Below are positions 1-6,417 of a DNA stretch of 8,699 nucleotides, piece after piece. The notes under the pieces are model-generated. The model was not told where the DNA came from. It ran no database searches and saw nothing but the letters and a program-made list of their open reading frames with translations. The DNA comes from Actinomycetota bacterium (lineage in GTDB: Bacteria > Actinomycetota > Actinomycetes > Streptosporangiales > Streptosporangiaceae): contig PMST01000172.1 of assembly GCA_003168295.1 (NCBI GenBank), positions 18,158 to 26,856 of the forward strand. Direction: 5' to 3'. Numbering within the stretch: position 1 is the stretch's first letter; each line of letters opens with the position of its first letter. Both the position numbers and the translations under genes were made by a program.

Positions 1-375
1 ACCGAGGCCAGGAAGGTGCCGCTGTGCGGTAACTCCATCGCCACGGACCGCTGGTTTATCGCGCGTGACATGCCCGAACTCGACAACTACCTGCACTACC
101 GGATGGTCGACGTCTCCAGCATCAAGGAGCTGGCGCGGCGCTGGTTCCCGCGGGCGTACTTCTCCTCGCCGGCTAAGCGCGGCGGGCACCGGGCCCTGGC
201 TGACATCAGGGAAAGCGTGCAGGAACTGCGGTACTACCGGGATGCGGTGTTCGTTCCGCGGCCAGGACCCGATTCGGCGACGGCCCGCGCGATCGCCGCC
301 AAATACACCGAGCCGGCCGCGCCGCACGGTCCGGGCGTGAGGGGCACTTCCGGCGCGGGCAGCTCCGGCACCTGA
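1..375 (+). CDS. orn: Oligoribonuclease, 3' part (5' end outside window)
   Basis: This is the C-terminal part of oligoribonuclease, a DEDDh 3'-5' exoribonuclease that degrades 2-5 nt RNAs to mononucleotides in the cytoplasm. The frame is open from base 1, so the gene starts to the left of the window; the GTG at 16 is internal. The visible sequence aligns from memory with the second half of E. coli Orn: [13 protein letters not shown] (metal-binding Asp), [24 protein letters not shown] and [18 protein letters not shown], which holds the ExoIII-motif His and Asp. Beyond the E. coli end there is a tail of about 40 residues rich in Pro, Gly, Ala and Ser, as is common in actinobacterial Orn. It is followed by tRNA-His, an arrangement I recall from actinobacterial genomes. 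Identity is secure; the full length cannot be judged. Confidence 0.95.
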   Translation, partial: TEARKVPLCGNSIATDRWFIARDMPELDNYLHYRMVDVSSIKELARRWFPRAYFSSPAKRGGHRALADIRESVQELRYYRDAVFVPRPGPDSATARAIAAKYTEPAAPHGPGVRGTSGAGSSGT

Positions 376-445
376 CGCGCGGGTGCGTGCTCGCGCGGGC
401 GCCTGCTCGCGCGGACGCGGGCGCGCGCGGAGGGCCGGGGACCGC

Positions 446-451
446 TATACT
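446..451 (+). promoter_or_regulatory. Candidate -10 box for tRNA-His
   Basis: TATACT is a near-consensus sigma-70-type -10 hexamer in an otherwise extremely GC-rich 137-base gap between orn and the tRNA. Transcription would begin near 458, giving a leader of about 55 nt before the mature tRNA. There is no TTGACA-like -35 at the expected spacing, where the sequence is GCGCGC. The rest of the gap is low-complexity GC, including TGCTCGCGCGG repeated at 388-398 and 404-414. I see no clear orn terminator. Confidence 0.45.
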
Positions 452-513
452 TCTTGGAGCCGCGCGATGTCCTTCCCGGGCAACGCGCGTCTTGCTGTCG
501 TTCGGCAGCGATG

Positions 514-589
514 GTGGGCGTAGCTCAGTTGGTAGAGCGCCAGGTTGTGGTCCTGGATGTCGCGGGTTCGAGTCCCGTCGCTCACCCCA
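514..589 (+). tRNA. tRNA-His (anticodon GTG)
   Basis: The cloverleaf folds completely. The acceptor stem is 514-520 with 579-585 (one G-U pair), the D stem 523-526 with 535-538, the anticodon stem 540-544 with 552-556, and the T stem 562-566 with 574-578. The anticodon GTG at 547-549 specifies His. Base C586 (position 73) can pair with G513, giving the extra G-1:C73 pair that is the tRNA-His identity element. The 3' CCA (587-589) is encoded in the DNA. The last eight bases overlap the 3' end of the convergent response-regulator gene. Confidence 0.97.
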
Positions 590-1268
590 CATGTTTCCGG
601 TTGCTGCCGGGGCTGGCGATGCCGGTGTCATAGGCGAGAACGACGGCTTGAACACGGTCACGCAGGCTGAGCTTCATGAGCAGCCGAGTGACATGGGTCT
701 TGACCGTGGTTTCGCCGATAACGAGCGCGGTGGCGATCTCGGCGTTGGACATTCCCGTGGCGACAAGCCGGAACACGTCAAGCTCGCGCGGCGTGAGTTC
801 ACCGATCGCGGCGGGGCGTGGCAGCGGCCGGGCGGCCGTGGTCGCGGCGAACTCTTCGATCAGGCGGCGGGTGACCGCGGGCGCCAGCAGGGCGTCTCCG
901 GCGGCGACCACGCGTACCGCGTCCGCGAGTTGCGAGGCCTGGCTGTCTTTGAGCAGGAATCCGCTCGCACCGGAACGGAGGGCGTCAAACACATACTCAT
1001 CGAGATCGAAGGTGGTCAAGATCAGCACCCGGGTGGGCGGGTTCTGACTAGCTGAGGTGAGTTGACGAGTTGCCTCGATGCCGTCTAGTTCGGGCATCCG
1101 GATGTCCATCAGGACCACGTCAGGACGCGACTGGCGAGCGAGGACCACGGCTTGCCGTCCATCGCTGGCTTCGCCGACGACCTCAATGTCGCTCTCGGAC
1201 TCCAGGATCATCCGAAAGCCGGTACGCACGAGCTGCTGGTCGTCGGCGATCACGACTCGGATGGTCAT
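582..1268 (-). CDS. NarL/FixJ-family (LuxR-type) response regulator
   Basis: A 228-residue response regulator and DNA-binding output of the adjacent kinase pair. The receiver domain (about residues 3-120) keeps the acidic pair D9-D10, the phosphoacceptor D55 in VVLMDIRMPELDG, the switch Thr in LILTTFD (85-86) and K107. A linker leads to a GerE/LuxR helix-turn-helix at about 156-212, with LTPRELDVFRLVATGMSNAE followed by IA...TTVKTHV. The start ATG at 1268 forms an ATGA overlap with the stop of the upstream kinase, so I prefer it to the ATG at 1292, which would add eight residues. Translational coupling is likely. The TGA stop (582-584) lies inside the tRNA-His acceptor stem, and no terminator separates the two convergent genes. 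The regulated genes are unknown; autoregulation is possible. Confidence 0.93.
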   Translation of the reverse strand: MTIRVVIADDQQLVRTGFRMILESESDIEVVGEASDGRQAVVLARQSRPDVVLMDIRMPELDGIEATRQLTSASQNPPTRVLILTTFDLDEYVFDALRSGASGFLLKDSQASQLADAVRVVAAGDALLAPAVTRRLIEEFAATTAARPLPRPAAIGELTPRELDVFRLVATGMSNAEIATALVIGETTVKTHVTRLLMKLSLRDRVQAVVLAYDTGIASPGSNRKHVG

Positions 1269-2422
1269 GCCAGGGCTCCTGTCAGGACGCACGGAAGGTG
1301 TATGACCAGGCGTTCACCCGTGCCCGGCAGCGACTCGACGTCAATCGTGCCCTGGCCTAGCGCGACTCGTTCGCGCATCGCGATCGTGGGCCAGTCGAGC
1401 CGGACGGTGTGCGAAGCGGTCACCGCGAGCGTGATGTCTTCCGTGCCGAACCGAAGGAGGATATCGATCGGAGCCGACGGCCCGGCGACCGTGCTGAGCG
1501 CGTCAGCCAGGAGACGGTAGACGGCCAGGTCGACGCTGGCCGGCAAAGGGCCCGGCTTTCCCTCCACGTGCAGCGTCACGTCCGGTTGAGTGCCTCGCAT
1601 CTTCTCGACCAGGGCCGGGATCTGCCCGACGCCGGGCTGAGGGATGAGTTCGGCATGGTCGTCAGGATGCCGCAGGACACCAAGAATCCGGCGCATCTCA
1701 TCCAGTGCGTGACGGCCGGTCTCCTCGATCTTTTCCATCGCGGCATCAGCCTCATCCGAGTCCTGGTCGAGCAGCCGCTGGGCGGCTTGGCTTTGCACGA
1801 TCATCGTGCTCACGCTGTGCGCGACGAGTACCTGCAATTCTTGAGCGATCCGCGTTCGCTGGCCGGCAATGGCCAGGGTTTCCCGGCCGTCAGTTTCCGC
1901 GGCGATTCTCTCGTTTGTCTGGCGAAGTTCGGCGGCCAGGGCCCGTCGTCCCCGGATGAAGCGGCCAGCGACCCAGGAACAACCGCAGACGCCAATGGTG
2001 AACACCCATCCTGACGTCTGGGACGGGGTGCGGGCACTAACTGCGCTTACGGCGGCTATGCACACCGTCAAGCCCGCAATGGCGCGGATTCGCGGCGAAT
2101 ACGCGGCCACCGAGTAGGGCGCGACGAATAGCACGAGCTGCGGGGAGTTGATGCTCGTCAGGTGCGACAAGCTGAGCGCCAGGACGAAGATTCCCGCCAT
2201 CGCCACACTGGCCGTGGCCAGCGGCGCTTTCCGCCGCGCCGCGACGGCCACCGCGATCACGGCGACAATTGAGACCACCGCGGCAGCCGGCCAATGATCA
2301 TGGGCCCGGTCGCCACGCAGATGAACAACGACTTCGGCCTCGCAGACGATTCCGAACGCGGCGCCCAGCGCCAGATCCCACCAGCCCGCGCCCGGCCACC
2401 GGCGTCGGAACATGACCATCAT
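1265..2422 (-). CDS. Degenerate HisKA_3-type histidine kinase (probable pseudokinase)
   Basis: A 385-residue membrane protein laid out like a NarL-partner sensor kinase. It has about five or six hydrophobic segments (roughly residues 15-155), a coiled linker (about 158-190), a dimerisation/H-box region (about 188-250) and a remnant ATPase domain (about 290-378). Key residues are missing. The H-box reads RTRIAQELQVLVAHS where active kinases have ELHD, so the phosphoacceptor His is Gln197 (CAG at 1832-1834). The N-box YRLLADALSTVAG lacks the Mg-ATP-binding Asn (T311 in its place), and no DxGxG G1 box is visible. The H-box flanks and dimerisation helices remain good. The frame is uninterrupted and the ATGA overlaps at both ends persist, which argues for a maintained protein rather than a decaying gene. 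I infer a regulatory subunit that heterodimerises with the neighbouring active kinase. An alternative start is the ATG at 2413. Confidence 0.85.
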   Translation of the reverse strand: MMVMFRRRWPGAGWWDLALGAAFGIVCEAEVVVHLRGDRAHDHWPAAAVVSIVAVIAVAVAARRKAPLATASVAMAGIFVLALSLSHLTSINSPQLVLFVAPYSVAAYSPRIRAIAGLTVCIAAVSAVSARTPSQTSGWVFTIGVCGCSWVAGRFIRGRRALAAELRQTNERIAAETDGRETLAIAGQRTRIAQELQVLVAHSVSTMIVQSQAAQRLLDQDSDEADAAMEKIEETGRHALDEMRRILGVLRHPDDHAELIPQPGVGQIPALVEKMRGTQPDVTLHVEGKPGPLPASVDLAVYRLLADALSTVAGPSAPIDILLRFGTEDITLAVTASHTVRLDWPTIAMRERVALGQGTIDVESLPGTGERLVIHLPCVLTGALA

Positions 2423-3624
2423 GGCCGTTTCTCATCGATCAGCGGGATCGTGGCATGGACGGTGAAACCGCCGTCGCGGCCGCTCCCGGCGTGCAATTGT
2501 CCTCCGTAAAGGGCTAGTCGCTCTTGCATTCCCATGAGTCCATGACCCGCCGGTGCAGAGGCAGTAGGTCCCGAAGCGGATCCGTGACCGGTATCGGCGA
2601 TTTCCAGCTCGAGGCAATCTCGGTCAAAAATCACCCGTACCTGGGCGCTGGCAGGCCCCGCATGCTTTATCGCGTTGGTCAGCGCCTCTTGCACCACCCG
2701 GTACGAAACCAGGTCCAGGCCGGCGGACAGTGGCCGGGATTCGCCCTCCACCCGCACGTCCACGGGCAATCCCGCGGTACGCGCCCGCTCGGCAAGCCGC
2801 TCGAGCTGCGCGAGCCCCGGGGGGGCCGCCCCTAGTACCTCTATGTCGTCGCGGTGCAGCACCCCGATCATCTGGCGCAGATCGGTCAGCGCCTCCCGGC
2901 CGCATCGTTCCACCGACCGCAACGCCTCCGCGGCCGCGCCCCGGTCCCGGCCTGCCACCGCCCGGGCGGCCACGGCCTGGATCACCATGACGCTCACGCT
3001 ATGGGCGACAACATCGTGCAACTCCCGCGCGATCCTGGCCCGTTCGGCCGCCGCCACTCGCCGGGCCCGCTCACGCTGCTCTTCGGCGAGGCGCTCGGTG
3101 TTGACTTTAAGGGTGGCAGTCAGTGCGATGCGGCCGCCGACGATACGCCCGGCGGCAAATGGGATGACAAAGAAAAACGCCCACACGGAGACGACGTCCA
3201 CGGCAAACGGGTCACCTGGCTCTGGCGTGTTCGGGGACAGCGCGATCCCCAGCACCGGCAGCGCGAGCAAGGCCGCGTCGATCCACGTCCAGCCGCACTC
3301 GGCGCTTTTACGGCCGACCATGTAGTAATCGAGCACAAAGGCGATGGAGCCGGCCAGTTGCGCGGGACTTGAGCTGCCCGCTACCGACACTCCGGCGGCG
3401 GCGAGGACCGCCATCGAGGCCGGGGCCCGGCGCCGGAACGCCACCGTGGAGGACACCACGACGGCGGACAGCGTGCCAGTCAGGCTTACCTTTCCCTGGG
3501 CGAATTCCGTGGCGAGGACGATCGCGCAGAGGCAAACCGCAGCGGCCGCGTCGGCTATCCGCAAATCCCGTGCGCCGAATCTCCCCATGGTTCGCACAGT
3601 ACTGGCCGCTCGCACAGAGCGCAT
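2419..3624 (-). CDS. Sensor histidine kinase, HisKA_3 type, intact
   Basis: A 401-residue membrane sensor kinase and first gene of the operon. The N-terminal half has about five or six hydrophobic segments (about residues 24-163) with short loops and no large extracellular domain, so the signal may be sensed in or at the membrane. A coiled linker (172-195) leads to a canonical HisKA_3 box, AERARIARELHDVVAHS, with phosphoacceptor H203. The HATPase_c domain keeps the N-box YRVVQEALTNAIKHAG (N317), the G1 box DTGHG (344-348) and the glycine-rich GHGLMGMQERL (360-370). It should autophosphorylate and pass phosphate to the NarL-type regulator two genes downstream. Its stop overlaps the pseudokinase start (ATGA). 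The start is uncertain: the ATG at 3624 has a weak AGG upstream, and the ATG at 3588 (MGRFGARDLR) is an alternative. Confidence 0.93.
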   Translation of the reverse strand: MRSVRAASTVRTMGRFGARDLRIADAAAAVCLCAIVLATEFAQGKVSLTGTLSAVVVSSTVAFRRRAPASMAVLAAAGVSVAGSSSPAQLAGSIAFVLDYYMVGRKSAECGWTWIDAALLALPVLGIALSPNTPEPGDPFAVDVVSVWAFFFVIPFAAGRIVGGRIALTATLKVNTERLAEEQRERARRVAAAERARIARELHDVVAHSVSVMVIQAVAARAVAGRDRGAAAEALRSVERCGREALTDLRQMIGVLHRDDIEVLGAAPPGLAQLERLAERARTAGLPVDVRVEGESRPLSAGLDLVSYRVVQEALTNAIKHAGPASAQVRVIFDRDCLELEIADTGHGSASGPTASAPAGHGLMGMQERLALYGGQLHAGSGRDGGFTVHATIPLIDEKRP

Positions 3625-3633
3625 CGGCCTGCG

Positions 3634-3645
3634 CGGTGATCACCG
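3634..3645. promoter_or_regulatory. Perfect 12-bp palindrome upstream of kinase operon
   Basis: CGGTGATCACCG is a perfect 12-bp inverted repeat, 10 bases upstream of the likely kinase start codon (3624). It is a candidate operator or autoregulatory site, because NarL/LuxR-type regulators bind inverted repeats as dimers. Binding by the operon's own regulator is inference. Confidence 0.35.
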
Positions 3646-3667
3646 GGTCCTGCTCAGGGAGGACCGG

Positions 3668-3677
3668 CTTCGCGAAG
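3668..3677. promoter_or_regulatory. Perfect 10-bp palindrome in the divergent region
   Basis: CTTCGCGAAG is a second perfect inverted repeat in the 151-base divergent region. Its centre is 33 bp from that of the 12-bp palindrome, about three helical turns. The half-sites differ, so the two may be unrelated. A poor promoter for the plus-strand gene may follow (CTGACT at 3703-3708, TACCGA at 3726-3731). Confidence 0.25.
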
Positions 3678-3760
3678 ATCGATCCGGCGACGGACGACAC
3701 CGCTGACTCCGTGCTGCGACGGTGTTACCGACGACGACGGCGTTAGCCGCCGCACCGCAT

Positions 3761-3767
3761 AAGGAGG
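3761..3767 (+). promoter_or_regulatory. Strong Shine-Dalgarno site
   Basis: AAGGAGG is a full-strength ribosome binding site, eight bases before the ATG at 3776. It fixes that ATG as the start of the small membrane protein gene, rather than the ATG at 3722 that opens the same frame. Confidence 0.85.
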
Positions 3768-3775
3768 ATCCCGTC

Positions 3776-4009
3776 ATGATCATCAAAGGCAAGCTGCTGA
3801 TCGGTGTCGCCATCGGAGCGATTGCACTTTTCCTTATCGCATCCCCGCTGGGAGACGCCCACCATGGCATGGGCCGCCACAATAAATTCGCCGCGGACCT
3901 AGGCGACACCCTCTTCTACGCCTCGCTCCTCGCCGGCCTGGCGCTGATCGTGCTCCTCATCATCTACCTGTTCCAGCTCGGTCTGCGGTCGCGACGCGCA
4001 CGGACCTGA
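3776..4009 (+). CDS. Small two-helix membrane protein, unknown function
   Basis: A 77-residue protein I do not recognise. The start is set by the AAGGAGG eight bases upstream. A basic N-terminus (MIIKGK) precedes a hydrophobic segment (about residues 7-24). A polar, His-rich loop follows (DAHHGMGRHNKFAADLGD, about 27-44), then a second strongly hydrophobic segment (about 45-67) and an Arg-rich end (RSRRART). By the positive-inside rule both termini face the cytoplasm and the His-rich loop faces outside. It is transcribed away from the two-component operon across a shared 151-base region, so it could be a target or an accessory sensor of that system, but nothing proves this. It converges on the hydrolase gene with only eight bases between the stops. 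The strong ribosome site suggests high expression when transcribed. Confidence 0.8.
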   Translation: MIIKGKLLIGVAIGAIALFLIASPLGDAHHGMGRHNKFAADLGDTLFYASLLAGLALIVLLIIYLFQLGLRSRRART

Positions 4010-4017
4010 GGCACTGA

Positions 4018-5202
4018 TCAGGCGACGATGGAAGCGTAGGCGGCGGCCCAGAAGTCCTTCACCAGCTCGGTCGGCTCCGGGGAGGTCACCATCCGCTGGG
4101 TCAGCAGGATGCCGGTGAGCCCGGTCGAGGGGTCGGTACGCCAGGCGGTGCCGCCGCCGCCTTCCCAGCCGAACCCGCCGGGCACGCCGCGCGAGCCGTT
4201 CGCCGCCGGAACCAGCATCATGAGGCCCCAGCCGCTGTGATCGCCCACGAATATCCGGTTCTCGGCCCGGTCCTGGGCCGTCATGCGGTCGCGGGTCATC
4301 AGAGCCACCGATTCGGCCGAGAGCAGGCCACCGCCGCCGACCGCCAGCATCGAGGCGAACGCCCATAGGTCATCCACCGTCGACACCAGCCAGCTCGATG
4401 CGTCCGGCCACTTGGGCGGCGACGAATACCAGCCTTCGGGCCGGTCTAGCACCTGCAGCTCGCCGGGGCCCGCGCCGGGAGCATAGAACGTCGTGAAGCG
4501 GCCGAGCTTGCCGGCCGGGACGTAGAAGCCGGTGTCGGTCATGCCGAGCGGCTTGAATACCCGCTCGTGCAGCACCTCGCCGAGAGGCAGGCCCGCGACC
4601 CGCTCGATAAGGACACCGGCTACCGAAGCGCCGGTGTTATAACGCCATCGCGCGCCGGGCTGGTCGAGCAGCGGCAGGCGGCCCAGCCGGGCGATCCATT
4701 CGTCGGAGGTGAGATCAACCGGCGGCCACGGCGGGCTGAGCGTCTTGAGGCCCAGGTCACTTTCGGCCCGCTGGATCGGGTAGGGCCCAGGATCCATGAT
4801 CGAGCCGAAGCCGAAGCGGAACGACAGCACGTCCTCGACCGTGATCGGCCGCTCGGCCGGCACCGTGTCGTCGAGCTCGGATGCCAAGCTGCGCAGGACC
4901 CGCGGTTCGGCCAGCTCGGGTAGCCAACGTCCAACTGGATCATCGAGCGCCACCGCGCCGTCCTGGACGAGCAGCATCGCCGCCACGCCGACGATCGGCT
5001 TGGTGAGCGACGCGATGCGGAAGATGGCGTCACGCCCGATCGGCTCGCTGTCGCCGAAGGCCCGGTGCCCCACTGCCGCGACATGCACGTCGTCGTCACG
5101 GGCCACGAGCGCGACCAGCCCGGGAAGCTCGGCCTGGTCGACGTGACGCGCCAGCGCGGTGTCCAGAGCCTCAAGAGCCTGCCTGGTCAACCCTCTTGAC
5201 AT
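4018..5202 (-). CDS. Serine hydrolase, beta-lactamase (class C/esterase EstB-like) family
   Basis: A 394-residue serine beta-lactamase-like hydrolase of the Pfam Beta-lactamase family, which includes class C enzymes, D-aminopeptidases and EstB-type esterases. The nucleophile motif is SLTK (S65, K68) in FRIASLTKPIVG. The second motif is Y188 in WRYNTGASVAG, a Y-N-T variant. The third, KTG/HxG-equivalent motif is GFGWEGGGGTAWRTDP (about 343-358). ILLTQRM near the C-terminus is typical of actinobacterial members. The start at 5202 has AGGAGA about seven bases upstream; the ATG at 5256 would add 18 residues without an evident ribosome site. No signal peptide is visible, so it is probably cytoplasmic. 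It lies 70 bases downstream of the lipoprotein gene on the same strand and may share its transcript. An esterase or peptidase is likelier than an antibiotic-resistance enzyme; the substrate is unknown. Confidence 0.9.
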   Translation of the reverse strand: MSRGLTRQALEALDTALARHVDQAELPGLVALVARDDDVHVAAVGHRAFGDSEPIGRDAIFRIASLTKPIVGVAAMLLVQDGAVALDDPVGRWLPELAEPRVLRSLASELDDTVPAERPITVEDVLSFRFGFGSIMDPGPYPIQRAESDLGLKTLSPPWPPVDLTSDEWIARLGRLPLLDQPGARWRYNTGASVAGVLIERVAGLPLGEVLHERVFKPLGMTDTGFYVPAGKLGRFTTFYAPGAGPGELQVLDRPEGWYSSPPKWPDASSWLVSTVDDLWAFASMLAVGGGGLLSAESVALMTRDRMTAQDRAENRIFVGDHSGWGLMMLVPAANGSRGVPGGFGWEGGGGTAWRTDPSTGLTGILLTQRMVTSPEPTELVKDFWAAAYASIVA

Positions 5203-5272
5203 GTCTATCTCCTGTTTCGTTGTGCCATTCAGACGCTCCGTCGCCTTCCGGCTCATCGGTCACTTGACGCGG

Positions 5273-6199
5273 TCAGGGCAGCGACTGGAGGGTCTGGATG
5301 GCGATGTCTGGGCGGGGGGCATTGCAGGTCGGACAGCGCGGGCCCTGGCCGGGAATGTTGAGCCAGTAGCCGTCGACCATGGACCGGGTGGCCCGGACGG
5401 CCGCCGTCAGCTGCTGGCTGTCAACCGGCGCGCCCGGGGGATTGGTGGACAGCCCCGCCAGCACGATGATCCGCGGGTTCGCGATGCTGGCTTGCGACGT
5501 CGCGGCCTGGACGAAGGCGGTGTAGGCGGCAGTTTCTCGCTCCAGGCTCTGGGCCTGGATCTCGATGATGTCGGCCACCACGGCCAGGCGAGCGACGAGG
5601 TTCAGGTCGAGGAACGCCCGCCACCTCGGCTGCTGGCTGCCGGGCGCCAGGACGGTGGTGAGATTCAGCGCAGGGGTTACGATCAGCCGCAGACCATGCG
5701 CATGAGCCACGGCTGCGGCTCGGGTAGCGGCCTGCACGGGGTCCCGCTGCTCGGCCACGGGGGTAAAGGACCAGGCTTCGGGATCGTACAGAACGCCATA
5801 GGTCCCGGCTGGAAGCCGGCCGCCGGTTACCGCGTCCTCGAGGGCGGTCGCGGAGGCGAAGGTCACGACCGGTTTCGCGGTGATGCCAGCGATCGGCTGC
5901 TGCCCCGGCTGCAGGATCTCATAGATGAGCGCGCCCTGCAGCATGGCCCGGACGGCCGGGTCGGCGATGAGCTGGGACAACGCCGATCTAGTAAGCAGCC
6001 AGGCCGAGCTGCCATGCGGGGGCGCGGAAGTGTCGCTGGTGCCACTGGCGCCGCTGGTGCGCGGCTGCGGTGCGGAATGACCGCCCGAGGCCGCGGCTGA
6101 ACAGGCGGCAAGCACCCAGAGGGCGGCGACCACGGTAACGGCCACCGCGGTTCCCCGGGGCCGCCTGGCTGGCGGGCGCGGATCCTGGCTGATGTCCAT
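5273..6199 (-). CDS. Putative secreted lipoprotein, uncharacterised
   Basis: A 308-residue probable lipoprotein. An Arg-rich N-terminus (PPARRPRG), a hydrophobic stretch (about residues 17-32) and the lipobox VLAAC (C33) form a lipoprotein signal peptide. A Ser/Gly/Pro/Thr-rich linker (34-66) follows. The body (about 67-308) alternates predicted helices with short strands: PVVTF, GTYGVLYDPEAW, LRLIVTPALNL, ADIIEIQAQSLE, RIIVLAGLSTNP and VDGYWLNIPG. I read this as a possible TIM-barrel, glycoside-hydrolase-like fold, but I cannot assign a family or active site. A CPTC pair lies near the C-terminus (289-292). The only ATG in the right place is at 6199; GGAGG is present but only about three bases away, an unusually short spacing. 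It is first of a probable two-gene unit with the hydrolase and is divergent from clpP. Confidence 0.72.
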   Translation of the reverse strand: MDISQDPRPPARRPRGTAVAVTVVAALWVLAACSAAASGGHSAPQPRTSGASGTSDTSAPPHGSSAWLLTRSALSQLIADPAVRAMLQGALIYEILQPGQQPIAGITAKPVVTFASATALEDAVTGGRLPAGTYGVLYDPEAWSFTPVAEQRDPVQAATRAAAVAHAHGLRLIVTPALNLTTVLAPGSQQPRWRAFLDLNLVARLAVVADIIEIQAQSLERETAAYTAFVQAATSQASIANPRIIVLAGLSTNPPGAPVDSQQLTAAVRATRSMVDGYWLNIPGQGPRCPTCNAPRPDIAIQTLQSLP

Positions 6200-6346
6200 C
6201 CCCCTCCCAGTTGACGGGCGCGGCTCACGAGCTGAGCCGGACGCCGGCAGTCATGCCTGAGGGTAGCCGCGGCGACTGACAAGGCTGCCGCGGAGGCAAA
6301 CAGGCACGACCGGCTGGCGGGTTCGGGTCAGGCCCGGAGATACGGC

Positions 6347-6361
6347 GCTGCCGTGGGCAGA
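6347..6361. promoter_or_regulatory. Probable PopR-type operator, site 1
   Basis: GCTGCC-GTG-GGCAGA matches 11 of the 12 specified bases of TCTGCC-N3-GGCAGA, which I recall as the PopR site in front of the S. lividans clpP3-clpP4 operon. It directly abuts a second, weaker copy and lies 57-71 bases upstream of the preferred clpP start. A popR-like gene at the end of the same cassette supports the assignment. Activation rather than repression is inferred from the S. lividans system. Confidence 0.7.
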
Positions 6362-6376
6362 TCTGCTGACAGCAGC
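6362..6376. promoter_or_regulatory. Probable PopR-type operator, site 2
   Basis: TCTGCT-GAC-AGCAGC is a second 15-bp imperfect palindrome with the same 6-3-6 layout, immediately adjoining site 1. It departs from TCTGCC-N3-GGCAGA at three positions. It contains CTGACA (6366-6371), a fair -35 hexamer, but no good -10 follows among the GC-rich bases, which fits a promoter needing an activator. The start of transcription cannot be placed. Confidence 0.6.
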
Positions 6377-6417
6377 GTGCGGGGTCTTTCCGGGCGGTCA
6401 TGCCGCAGGCTGGGGGC

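Noticed and set aside
388..414. TGCTCGCGCGG repeated with a 16-base period after orn
   Set aside because: Only two copies in a low-complexity GC stretch; no convincing terminator stem or function.
206..661. A 151-codon minus-strand open frame over orn and the tRNA
   Set aside because: It is antisense to recognisable orn and includes the reverse of the tRNA (GERRDSNPRHP), an artefact often seen opposite tRNA genes.
387..1055. A 222-codon plus-strand open frame across the tRNA and the response-regulator gene
   Set aside because: It translates straight through tRNA-His and opposite a clear response regulator. The composition is typical of an antisense frame in GC-rich DNA.
4620..5174. A 184-codon frame in the hydrolase gene
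   Set aside because: It is a same-strand shifted frame inside the well-supported hydrolase, Arg/Ser-rich and without motifs.
4018..5202. The hydrolase as a beta-lactam resistance gene
   Set aside because: It has no secretion signal and its Y-N-T and GWEGGGGT motifs resemble the esterase/peptidase branch, so resistance is not supported.
6400..6417. The ATG at 6400 as start of ClpP
   Set aside because: It adds only six residues and has a weaker upstream site than the ATG at 6418. It remains possible if the promoter lies very close.
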